From assembly GCA_947173495.1 (NCBI GenBank), contig CAMWFQ010000012.1, positions 62,001 through 126,000 on the forward strand: a stretch of 64,000 nucleotides of DNA, read 5' to 3'. The notes below the pieces were generated by a model. It had not been told where the DNA came from, did no database searches, and was given only the letters and a program-made list of their open reading frames with translations. A program made the translations under genes and the position numbers. This stretch comes from an uncultured Lachnospiraceae bacterium. Its GTDB lineage: Bacteria; Bacillota; Clostridia; Lachnospirales; Lachnospiraceae. Positions 28,960-36,648 of the stretch are shown piece after piece. The stretch's first letter is position 1. Every line of letters starts with the position of its first letter.

Positions 28960-29511
28960 TTATATTTCTTTATATGCTTCTATAGCTGTCTCATAAAGAT
29001 TATTTCCCCTGGAATCAATCACGACAATTACAGGAAAATCCTTCACCTGAAGCCTTCTTATCGCCTCTGTTCCCAAATCCTCATATGCAATAACTTCTGA
29101 ACTGAGAATTGACTTTGAGAGTAATGCTCCGGCACCTCCCACCGCCGCAAAGTATACCGCTTTGTTGCGGATGATTGCTTCCTTTACGTCCTCTGTTCTT
29201 TTTCCTTTTCCAATCATTCCTTTCAGCCCCAGATCCAGAAGCGTCGGCGTATATTTATCCATTCTGCTGGCGGTCGTGGGGCCTGCCGAACCAATCGGCC
29301 GTCCCTCCCTTGCCGGGGAAGGCCCCATATAATAGATCACATTATTCCGTATATCAAAGGGAAGTTCCCTGCCCTGTTCCAGCGCTTCATACATTCGTTT
29401 GTGTGCCGCATCTCTGGCAGTGTAAATGGTTCCTGTTATGTATACATAATCTCCGCTCTGCAGTTCTTCCGCCACTTTCTCATCATAAGGCACCACTATA
29501 CGTCTTTCCAT
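28960..29511 (-). CDS. Class I fumarate hydratase/tartrate dehydratase, beta subunit
   Basis: This 183-residue protein corresponds to the C-terminal domain of single-chain class I fumarases. Conserved segments are GDYVYITGTIYTARDAAH near residue 20, YYMGPSPAREGRPIGSAGPTTASRMD near 65, MIGKG near 100 and YFAAVGGAGALL near 118. Together with the alpha subunit upstream it forms a [4Fe-4S] hydro-lyase interconverting fumarate and malate (or a related hydroxy acid). The two subunit genes are 20 bp apart. Confidence 0.94.
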   Translation of the reverse strand: MERRIVVPYDEKVAEELQSGDYVYITGTIYTARDAAHKRMYEALEQGRELPFDIRNNVIYYMGPSPAREGRPIGSAGPTTASRMDKYTPTLLDLGLKGMIGKGKRTEDVKEAIIRNKAVYFAAVGGAGALLSKSILSSEVIAYEDLGTEAIRRLQVKDFPVIVVIDSRGNNLYETAIEAYKEI

Positions 29512-29531
29512 ACTGCTATCCTCCTAAATGC

Positions 29532-30374
29532 TTAAAGTATTCTCACACAGTGCCTGTTTACATGACAGCAGATATTTACTGCTACCGGAAGCCCTGCAAT
29601 ATGAGTTGGGTAAGTATTAATATTCACTGCCAGGGCTGTTGTGCTCCCTCCAAGTCCGCCCGGACCGATTCCTGACTTATTAATTCTGTTCAGCAGTTCC
29701 TCTTCCATTTCACGTACATAAGGAATCTCAGAGCCTTCATCTACAGGACGGGTAAGCGCCTTTTTGGCCAGAATAGCACATTTTTCAAAAGTACCGCCAA
29801 TACCTACCCCCACCACCATAGGCGGACAGGCATTCGGGCCCGCATCCTTAACAGCTGTAAGAACTGCGTTTTTGATCCCTTCAATTCCATCTGCAGGCTT
29901 CAGCATAAAAACTCGGCTCATATTTTCACTGCCGAATCCCTTGGGTGCAACCGTAATTTTAACCTGATCCCCTGCTACAATGTCATAGTGGATGACTGCA
30001 GGCGTGTTATCTTTTGTGTTTTCCCTGATAACCGGATCACTGACTACCGATTTACGGAGATACCCTTCCCCATATCCCTGCCTTACACCTTCATTGACCG
30101 CATCTGTAAGAAGTCCGCCCTCTATATGAACCTCCTGGCCAATTTCCATAAAGATAACAGCCATACCTGTATCCTGACAAATTGGAATTCTTTCTTCGGA
30201 CGCTATCTTGAGATTACTTTCAAGCTGGCATAAAATCTGCCTTCCCAGAGAGGATTTCTCGGTATTTCGTGCCTGTGCCAAAACCTGATTCATATCCTTT
30301 GTAAGTACATGATTAGCTTCAATACACATTTCCTTTATATTTCTGGTGATATCCTCTATATTGATAGTTCTCAT
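29532..30374 (-). CDS. Class I fumarate hydratase/tartrate dehydratase, alpha subunit
   Basis: This 280-residue protein starts at ATG 30374 (MRTINIEDITRNIKEM). Cysteines in PICQDTG (near 60), NACPPMVVGVGIGGTFEKC and NICCHVNRHC at the end match the cluster-binding and active-site pattern of class I fumarases. GPGGLGGSTTALAVNI is the typical C-terminal motif. It pairs with the beta subunit immediately downstream. A longer in-frame start six codons upstream is less likely. Confidence 0.94.
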   Translation of the reverse strand: MRTINIEDITRNIKEMCIEANHVLTKDMNQVLAQARNTEKSSLGRQILCQLESNLKIASEERIPICQDTGMAVIFMEIGQEVHIEGGLLTDAVNEGVRQGYGEGYLRKSVVSDPVIRENTKDNTPAVIHYDIVAGDQVKITVAPKGFGSENMSRVFMLKPADGIEGIKNAVLTAVKDAGPNACPPMVVGVGIGGTFEKCAILAKKALTRPVDEGSEIPYVREMEEELLNRINKSGIGPGGLGGSTTALAVNINTYPTHIAGLPVAVNICCHVNRHCVRIL

Positions 30375-30398
30375 ACAACCGCACTCTCCCATACTGTT

Positions 30399-30809
30399 TT
30401 ATTCTGTGATCGTTCTTCTGATCTCCTCAAGTTCTTTTCCTTCCGGATGTCCTGCAATATATTTCAGAATTTCTCCATCCTCTTTATATCTGGGAATCAA
30501 ATGCATATGAAAATGGAATACCGTCTGGCCGGCAACCTCCCCATTATTCTGTACCAGGTTAAAACCATCACAGTTCAGCTTGTCTGTCATGATCCTCATC
30601 ATTTTTTTTGCCAGTTTCATTGCATCTGCTGCCATGTCCTCCGGAAGTTCATACAGATTTCGATAATGATCTTTTGGAAGAATGAGGGCATGTCCCCTGG
30701 TCGCAGGTCCCACATCAAGAATTACTTTAAACTGTTCATTTTCATAAAGGGTATGTGAAGGTATTTCTCCGGCAATTATTTTACAAAAAATGCAATTATT
30801 CTCTCTCAT
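30399..30809 (-). CDS. HIT family protein (Hint-like nucleotide hydrolase)
   Basis: This 136-residue protein has the HIT triad HFHMHLIPR (HxHxHxx) near residue 96, the N-terminal CIFCKIIAGEIPS zinc/HIT start and DVGPATRGHALILPKDHY. Hint proteins cleave nucleoside phosphoramidates or AMP-lysine. It ends 24 bp upstream of the fumarase alpha start and may be co-transcribed with it. Confidence 0.95.
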   Translation of the reverse strand: MRENNCIFCKIIAGEIPSHTLYENEQFKVILDVGPATRGHALILPKDHYRNLYELPEDMAADAMKLAKKMMRIMTDKLNCDGFNLVQNNGEVAGQTVFHFHMHLIPRYKEDGEILKYIAGHPEGKELEEIRRTITE

Positions 30810-30835
30810 CAGCTTCTCCCTTCTATCATTTGGCT

Positions 30836-31843
30836 CTAAAGTGTTTTCCCTGTAAAAACAAATACCTGATCCAATGCTCGAAGAATCTTAAAATCTCCTT
30901 TCATTTTCATGGCACCGCCCATAAAAGCTCTCTGGAACGTCATTCTGGCAAAAATAATATCATCTATTGTTTCCCTGCTCATCTGCATCTCCACATCAGG
31001 ATTCACCGTGTTACCATAATAGTAATTATGCTCTGTTCCATCAATTTCAATAATCAGTGGTTTTCTTTTCCCTGTTATCTGAACTTTATAGACAGCCTTA
31101 AGCCCCGGCTGCGGAACGAAATGTTCTCTGAACTCTCTGATAAATTCCTCTTCCTTATCCTCCTGCTCCCGATCACCCATTAAATCCCGGAATAAACTGG
31201 TAAGCTCCTGAATATCTTCTTTCTGCCGCTTTACATAACTGTCATCAGAAGCGTACTGTGATAACTGCTCTGATTCCTGAGGCGTCAGATCGACATTTTT
31301 GGTAATAGAAATCTTCTGCTTCACAACCTGATTGCTGGCAGGAAGGCATGCCATTTTCTGATTGATGGTACGATACATATTTTCTGCTTTTTTTTCGATA
31401 ATTCTGACATATTCTTCGTTATCTTCAAAGACAGACGGATCTGCTATATAACCGCTGAGACCGCTGCAGGGAAGACCTCCTAAAATTTCCCATGAATTGG
31501 AAAGCGTCAGTTTACCCTGGCTTTCTCCATAAGTTGTGGACATCACTATGGGACACATATAGGTTTTGGAAATCTTCTCCTTATCTCCATAAAGCCAGCA
31601 GGCATCAAGGAACTGATGCATATAACCTCCAATTCCGCACCATTCCACCGTAGTTGCCAATATAATGCCATCTGCTGTTTTAATCGTCTGGGGTAAAGTG
31701 GTTATGCTGTTTTTCAGCTCATAAAGATTAAATCTCTCAACTGTAACATGAAGTTCCTCCAGAACTGTCTGTACTTTATTGATCACATACAATGTGGGAT
31801 CATCCATTAATCCTCTGCCGCCATAATAAATATTAATTTTCAT
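30836..31843 (-). CDS. Flavodoxin-like NAD(P)H oxidoreductase fused to SCP2 domain
   Basis: This 335-residue protein joins two domains. Residues 1-175 are an FMN-reductase/flavodoxin-like fold (MKINIYYGGRGLMDDPT, GIILATTVEWCGIGGYMHQFLDAC, MSTTYGESQG). Residues 225-335 resemble a sterol-carrier-protein-2 domain, which forms a hydrophobic tunnel (KAVYKVQITGKRKPLIIEIDG, GGAMKMKGDFKILRALDQVF). A charged linker connects them. It may reduce a hydrophobic quinone-like or lipid substrate held by the SCP2 part; this is inference. The gene stands alone between the HIT gene and the Tad locus. Confidence 0.75.
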   Translation of the reverse strand: MKINIYYGGRGLMDDPTLYVINKVQTVLEELHVTVERFNLYELKNSITTLPQTIKTADGIILATTVEWCGIGGYMHQFLDACWLYGDKEKISKTYMCPIVMSTTYGESQGKLTLSNSWEILGGLPCSGLSGYIADPSVFEDNEEYVRIIEKKAENMYRTINQKMACLPASNQVVKQKISITKNVDLTPQESEQLSQYASDDSYVKRQKEDIQELTSLFRDLMGDREQEDKEEEFIREFREHFVPQPGLKAVYKVQITGKRKPLIIEIDGTEHNYYYGNTVNPDVEMQMSRETIDDIIFARMTFQRAFMGGAMKMKGDFKILRALDQVFVFTGKTL

Positions 31844-31892
31844 ATTACCACTGCCTTTCGCTCAAACTACTATTAGTATAAAGCGCTTTTCT

Positions 31893-33197
31893 CTATCTGT
31901 AAATAAATTTTAGTTTACCTAACCGAATTTCATCTCCCGGCTCAATTATTTCTGTAGCATTTGGCGTAAGACGCATTCCGTTTCTGAAGGTTCCATTGGT
32001 AGAATTCAGATCTGTTACATAAATGCTCTTCCCCATTCTGGAAAACCTGGCATGCATACGGCTCAGGCTTTGTTCATTAATAGCCATATCCACCGCTCCG
32101 GCCAGCTTTCCCACTGTAAGAGGAAGTTTTTCAAGATCAATATGACATTTGTTTTTTCTGTCCATGCTGTAGAGTTTGTTTTCACAGCTTTCCGCCAATG
32201 GAATGAATACAGTGTTTCCCGCATCTGCTGCCGCAAGAGGCACTTCTCTCTCATAACCGGGCTCATAATAACGAGTCGTTTTCTCCTCTCTATAACCACA
32301 CGCCTTCTTTCCTTTCTCATTTTTCTTCCTATATTCCAGATAAAAAAATCGCAAAGAAAGAGCAAAAATCGTGATCGCCATAATAATCCATGCTATATAA
32401 ATATAAATGGTTTCCTGATAGGAAAGTTGAAACGACTGCCAGATATAGAACAAAACACCAAAGGCCAATATTCCTGCAACCCATATGAAAATCATTCCTT
32501 TAATTGAATTTTCTTTTTCTTCTCTGTCATCCTCCTCCGAAAGCGTCTCAAACTCTTCATTGCTTCCATGACCGGCTTTCCCTTCTTCTTCCTTCAGAAA
32601 TCTATCTCTTTCTTCTGCCATCTCCTGTAGCTTTTCCCTGTTTTCTAAGTCTTTATTATCTTCTTCCTCCTGAAACCAGGTTAAAACTTCATCAAGCACA
32701 AACTGCTCCCTGCTGATCAGTTCTGCTATTTTATATAGCATTTCCACTGCCCCCAGATCCTCTGCATTTACTTTAGAAATGAAAAAATCTATCAGTTGTG
32801 AAAGTCCACCCTCTTCCGGGTCAGGATAATATAAAAAAGTATATTCTCCTGTCTCAATATTCTGGAAAACATACTCCGGCTTAAGCACCAGACAGCTGCT
32901 GTCCAACAGATATTTCTGCAGTGCATCATTTACTACCTTAAGCTGGCTGAAAAACCTTCGGAGTTGTTCTATACTAATATTTTTTCCTCCATAAATACTG
33001 GCTATGCTTTGACGCGAAGTAATCTCATAATACAGCAATGTTTCACCATTAATATATCTCTCCTGGCTGCTCAGTAATCCTTTAATTTTATTTTCAGTTA
33101 CCATTTTTCTTTGATAAATATTTTCACAAAAACTTCCATTATCTTTTAATATAAGATAGTTGTGTCTGTAATCCTTATAATACGTTACATCCAGCAT
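31893..33197 (-). CDS. DUF6382/FHA-domain membrane protein of the Tad locus
   Basis: This 434-residue protein has an N-terminal domain (1-200) resembling the DUF6382 region seen at clostridial Tad loci. A charged linker, two close transmembrane helices (about 233-252 and 262-282) and a C-terminal FHA domain follow (GKLAGAVDMAINEQSLSRMHARF, VTDLNSTNGTFRNGMRL; near 350-430). FHA domains bind phosphothreonine, so it may tie pilus assembly to a Ser/Thr kinase. It is the last gene of the minus-strand Tad cluster and begins 1 bp after the TadE-like gene. Confidence 0.83.
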   Translation of the reverse strand: MLDVTYYKDYRHNYLILKDNGSFCENIYQRKMVTENKIKGLLSSQERYINGETLLYYEITSRQSIASIYGGKNISIEQLRRFFSQLKVVNDALQKYLLDSSCLVLKPEYVFQNIETGEYTFLYYPDPEEGGLSQLIDFFISKVNAEDLGAVEMLYKIAELISREQFVLDEVLTWFQEEEDNKDLENREKLQEMAEERDRFLKEEEGKAGHGSNEEFETLSEEDDREEKENSIKGMIFIWVAGILAFGVLFYIWQSFQLSYQETIYIYIAWIIMAITIFALSLRFFYLEYRKKNEKGKKACGYREEKTTRYYEPGYEREVPLAAADAGNTVFIPLAESCENKLYSMDRKNKCHIDLEKLPLTVGKLAGAVDMAINEQSLSRMHARFSRMGKSIYVTDLNSTNGTFRNGMRLTPNATEIIEPGDEIRLGKLKFIYR

Positions 33198-33198
33198 T

Positions 33199-33621
33199 CT
33201 AGTTTTTTCTCCCTTCTCTGATCACTTCCACAGGATTTAATTTCTGTACTTCTTTTGTAATCGGCAGACCCGACCCTTTCTGTGCGGTCTGCACGAAAAC
33301 ACTTTTTCCATTCTCCTCATAACTTCCTCCCGCTGACGGGAAAAACGGATAATATTTTCTTTTAAGATTCAATCTTTCTTGTACATAGGGTTCCGCCTGC
33401 CACTGACTGCTTCCTGCTTCCCCGTAAATGATCTCTCCATAGTTCTCCTCTGCCTTTGTAAACTCCGCTCCACGCATGGCAAGCAGAAAATTATCCTGCG
33501 AGATTGCGCATCTGCAGTATAAAAACAGTGCCACAAGAATAATCAGCAGATACAAAAACAACACGATGGGCATAATAAATGATGCCTCTACTGTAAAGTA
33601 TCCCTTCCATTTTCTATGCAT
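33199..33621 (-). CDS. TadE-like minor pilin
   Basis: This 140-residue protein has a short positive N-terminus and the TadE signature YFTVEASFIMPIVLFLYLLIILVALF (residues 8-33), a processed type IVb-pilin-like helix with the conserved Glu. The remainder is hydrophilic and presumably outside the membrane. It overlaps the prepilin-peptidase gene by 8 bases, the enzyme likely to process it. No long repeats are present. Confidence 0.85.
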   Translation of the reverse strand: MHRKWKGYFTVEASFIMPIVLFLYLLIILVALFLYCRCAISQDNFLLAMRGAEFTKAEENYGEIIYGEAGSSQWQAEPYVQERLNLKRKYYPFFPSAGGSYEENGKSVFVQTAQKGSGLPITKEVQKLNPVEVIREGRKN

Positions 33622-34027
33622 AATATAATGCTGCCTCCATTCCCAGCAATAAAAACGGGATGAACGGGATTGGTTCTTTCTTTTTCCTTATCAGGCAGAA
33701 TACACCAAAAACCCCCGCCATCATAATTCCAACCCACAAAACCGCCAACGTAAACCAGCCTCCTGTCCATAACCCCAATACCATAATCGCTGCTCCATCC
33801 CCATATCCAATATTCTCCCGGGTACAGAACGCTAACAGGATGAGAAGTATTCCCGGAATCAATCCCCACATAATTTCCTGCCATAAAAACTGTCCTGAAA
33901 AGATCCGGTACAGAATCGATAAACCTGCAGAAAATATCACTTTATAAACAGAAATCTCTTTTCTTCTTATATCCTCTGACGCCAGTACCGCAAGAAACAG
34001 CAGACCGGCACAATATGATAGGTTCAT
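33614..34027 (-). CDS. A24-type prepilin peptidase (TadV/CpaA-like)
   Basis: This 137-residue membrane protein has the two catalytic aspartates of aspartic prepilin peptidases: SEDIRRKEIS (Asp near 19) and NIGYGDGAAI (near 73). Several hydrophobic helices cover the rest. The short length, lacking the N-methyltransferase domain, is normal for TadV. It should cleave the leader of the Flp pilin and the TadE-like proteins encoded nearby. Confidence 0.9.
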   Translation of the reverse strand: MNLSYCAGLLFLAVLASEDIRRKEISVYKVIFSAGLSILYRIFSGQFLWQEIMWGLIPGILLILLAFCTRENIGYGDGAAIMVLGLWTGGWFTLAVLWVGIMMAGVFGVFCLIRKKKEPIPFIPFLLLGMEAALYYA

Positions 34028-34051
34028 AATCCTCCTCTTGTTCCCCGGGTC

Positions 34052-34954
34052 TCATCCCGCACACTTGCTACAGGCACCATAGCCTCCGGCTTCGCTTAAA
34101 GGAATGATATAAATGGTTCTTCTCAGAGACGGACAGTCGGCTTTCCCGTGATAACTCCTCCCTTCTGACGTTATATAAACTATACCCCCCTTTGTCGGTT
34201 TACATCTTGAACAACTACTATATTTTCTTCCGGATTCATTCCTTAAAAAAGTAATCTGCTCATAATCTACCGCTTCTGCCTTCACTCTGAGATAGGTACA
34301 TTGATAAGACCGATGATATCTGCTACCGCTTTTTGTAACATAAACATAACTTTCTTGTATACCGGGTTCCTCTTTTTCGGCACCGCTATAGCCTGTCCAG
34401 GAATGACTGTAAAATCTGTCTTCTATCTTTATTTCTCCTATGGGCAGCCAATAGATAAAAGGTTTTAAGCGGTATTCGACCCGTAGCTCAATCTGTCCGT
34501 TTTGCTCTACGGAAGACTGATCCTGCACAGATATCCCCTGATCTCCTTTCTCTATACAAAGGTATGGATATAATTGATCCGCCAGATATTCTTTTATATA
34601 ACTCTGCGTATCTACCCTTTTTCCGTTTCCATATTTGATTTCATATGCTTCAACTGCTTTTCTGTTTCCTGCCTGGTGCAAAGCTTCCTGCATATCAGAC
34701 TGAAAGCGGACAGCCTCCAGACTTAGAAGAACTGTCATCATAAAGAATAAAAAGACGGGTAGCACCATACTTGCTTCAAGGGCCATACTTCCCTTTGATC
34801 TCACGGAGGAAAGAAAAAATGCTCTCTTATTTAACGCAGTTATTTTTGTTTTACATGCTTTGAGAGAAGGGATTTTTATAATGTTGTTTTTATTGTTTGA
34901 CTCCGTCAAAGAGAGCACTTTTTCTTTCCTCCGTAAAAATCTAAAAATAGCCAT
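34052..34954 (-). CDS. TadE-like pilin with two C-terminal Cys/His modules
   Basis: This 300-residue protein has a positive N-terminal segment and a TadE-type helix (SMALEASMVLPVFLFFMMTVLL, about 57-78). After an extracellular part come two tandem modules of the same pattern: SRYHRSYQCTYL with SSCSRCKP (about 215-258) and RSYHGKADCPSL with GACSKCAG (about 268-299). Each has H-x4/x3-C followed by CxxC, like small metal-binding modules found elsewhere in Firmicutes. Such modules on a pilin-like protein are unusual; they could bind metal or form covalent links at the pilus surface. Confidence 0.78.
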   Translation of the reverse strand: MAIFRFLRRKEKVLSLTESNNKNNIIKIPSLKACKTKITALNKRAFFLSSVRSKGSMALEASMVLPVFLFFMMTVLLSLEAVRFQSDMQEALHQAGNRKAVEAYEIKYGNGKRVDTQSYIKEYLADQLYPYLCIEKGDQGISVQDQSSVEQNGQIELRVEYRLKPFIYWLPIGEIKIEDRFYSHSWTGYSGAEKEEPGIQESYVYVTKSGSRYHRSYQCTYLRVKAEAVDYEQITFLRNESGRKYSSCSRCKPTKGGIVYITSEGRSYHGKADCPSLRRTIYIIPLSEAGGYGACSKCAG

Positions 34955-36329
34955 ATTTTCGCCTTATAAAATAATGATCTCCCCAACCATTGCTGCCCGT
35001 AATTTCAGCCGCTATTCTTTCCATGCACCAGTCCATAGAAAAATTCCTGTTGCCATCGTGAAAACGAATATCCATTTCCATGATGTCCATGGACCGCAAA
35101 TTGATTATTTCCTGATTCGCCAGCAGGATCATTCCTGCAAGATATTGTCCGTAGGACCAGCCATCGCCGCCTGATGTGTGATAAATATTTCCTCCCAGTA
35201 TATGTGCCACCGACATCTGATGTGCCGTTTTTCTAACAGGAATCCGGCCTCCTTCATAAAGCGTTCTCACATCACCAACACTTTCCAAAAATGCACAGGC
35301 ATATAGAATGCTTTCTGCTACCGGCTCTCGGAATGCCGGATTCAATGTGACAACCAGCAGAAGGTCCGCTGCCGCCAATGCCTGAGCCCTCAGATCTCCA
35401 TCCGCCAGCGCTCTTGCCGCATTATCAGAAAACCGCCATCTGAGCAGTCTTGCTGCTGTTTCCCGCATATTTTCCAGATCTGACTCCCGGCCATAAGCAA
35501 GGTATTCCAGCTGGCAGGAAAGCAGGGATTCCTCCCGGGGGTGATTGTAATATCCCATACGGTCAAAGAGATAGGAAAGAAATACATCCTGTTCCTCTCT
35601 GTATCTGCGCTCCTCTCCCCGGATATTTTCTGCCGCCCGATGGGAAATATAATCCTGAAGCGATATCCTGGCCGGACTGATATACTCTGTCTCTATCCTG
35701 GCCAGATAAAGGATATCGCTTCCTGCAAGGCTGTAGACCCAGTCCGCCGGATTGGACAGGGGAACCTCCTCCCAGATTCCCTTTTCATTCTGAATACGGG
35801 GCAGCTCCATCCCTGCCAGATGCTCCATGATCCCGATCCATCCACGCATGGGGTCCTCTCTGTCCAATGACGTGATTTCTTCTATCTGCCAGACTGCCTG
35901 TCTCTCTTCTCCGGAAAGTTCTTTATCCTCCGCATAACAGATGGCCTGATTTCTCATGGATGCCCCCTTGTCGGCCGCCGCTGTCTCAAAAGACAGAATA
36001 ACTGCTTTTTCGATTGTCAGATTTCCCCATGGGGCATTTTTTTCTCCAAGTACCCGGGAAGTATTTTTTTCCGTATAATACCGGATCCGATTTTCCACAT
36101 TAGCCGCAGAGGGCTGATTTTTAAGATAGGAAGCATCCACATAAAGCAGACCATATCTTTCAAAAAGAAAGGTATGAAATTCTGAAAGAATCGCGTTCAT
36201 GCCTGTATCTACAGCACATTCCAGCCTTATTTTTCCCGCATTTCTGATTCCGCTGCCTGTGAGCAGAAGAATAAAGCCTGACAGAATAGATAGAGACAGG
36301 GATAGAAATACCGTCAGATATCCTTTCAT
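34941..36329 (-). CDS. TadG-like Tad pilus protein (putative)
   Basis: This 462-residue protein starts at ATG 36329 (MKGYLTVFLSLSLS), overlapping the pilin stop by one base as TGATG. A longer reading frame in this region conflicts with the Flp pilin gene and is rejected. It has an N-terminal helix (YLTVFLSLSLSILSGFILLLTG, residues 3-24) and a large extracytoplasmic portion rich in charged helices (ILSEFHTFLFERYGLLYVDASYL, NIRGEERRYREEQDVFLSYLF). It matches the DUF5702/TadG-type proteins encoded beside clostridial Flp pilins. Its exact role in the pilus is unknown. Confidence 0.75.
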   Translation of the reverse strand: MKGYLTVFLSLSLSILSGFILLLTGSGIRNAGKIRLECAVDTGMNAILSEFHTFLFERYGLLYVDASYLKNQPSAANVENRIRYYTEKNTSRVLGEKNAPWGNLTIEKAVILSFETAAADKGASMRNQAICYAEDKELSGEERQAVWQIEEITSLDREDPMRGWIGIMEHLAGMELPRIQNEKGIWEEVPLSNPADWVYSLAGSDILYLARIETEYISPARISLQDYISHRAAENIRGEERRYREEQDVFLSYLFDRMGYYNHPREESLLSCQLEYLAYGRESDLENMRETAARLLRWRFSDNAARALADGDLRAQALAAADLLLVVTLNPAFREPVAESILYACAFLESVGDVRTLYEGGRIPVRKTAHQMSVAHILGGNIYHTSGGDGWSYGQYLAGMILLANQEIINLRSMDIMEMDIRFHDGNRNFSMDWCMERIAAEITGSNGWGDHYFIRRKYGYF

Positions 36330-36508
36330 CAGGAAAGAATCGCAGAACTGTCTGCTGCTATTTTTTCGAATACAGTGGCTGCAAGCTCCTGTATTTGTGT
36401 CTTGAATATTAAAACCAATCCAATCAGCACTACAATAATTAAAATCATTTCCACTGTACCCATTCCCCGATTGTCGTCCTTCAGATTTTTTAATTCTTTT
36501 TTTATCAT
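36329..36508 (-). CDS. flp: Flp family type IVb pilin (59 aa)
   Basis: This small gene was found by reading the sequence between TadC and the TadG-like gene. ATG 36508 follows GAGGGATAAAA. The product has an N-terminal leader (MIKKELKNLKDDNRGMG), then TVEMILIIVVLIGLVLIFK, then a short amphipathic tail QIQELAATVFEKIA. G-TVEM is the expected cleavage and conserved Glu+5-type region of Flp1-family pilins. It is only 59 residues, normal for this family. This would be the major subunit of the pilus assembled by the neighbouring ATPase and membrane proteins. Confidence 0.85.
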   Translation of the reverse strand: MIKKELKNLKDDNRGMGTVEMILIIVVLIGLVLIFKTQIQELAATVFEKIAADSSAILS

Positions 36509-36544
36509 TTTTATCCCTCATTTCTGCGCTGCTTTCTGTGCATG

Positions 36545-36583
36545 ACGAGTTTGTGGCAAGCAGCGCGCAGACACAAATCTCGT
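36545..36583. promoter_or_regulatory. Hairpin between tadC and flp
   Basis: ACGAGTTTGTG and CACAAATCTCGT form a nearly perfect long stem with one bulge, ahead of the flp ribosome site. It may shield or process the mRNA so that the pilin message is more abundant than the rest. Confidence 0.5.
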
Positions 36584-36648
36584 TCCATTCCGGTGCGTAT
36601 TGCACCTCTTGAATTTTATAAAGGTTTGCTTTTTGTTTTTAGTTCTCT

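Noticed and set aside
36330-36605. N-terminal extension of the TadG-like protein across the Flp pilin region
   Set aside because: The region is better explained by the Flp pilin gene in another frame with its own ribosome site; the TadG-like start at 36329 follows directly.
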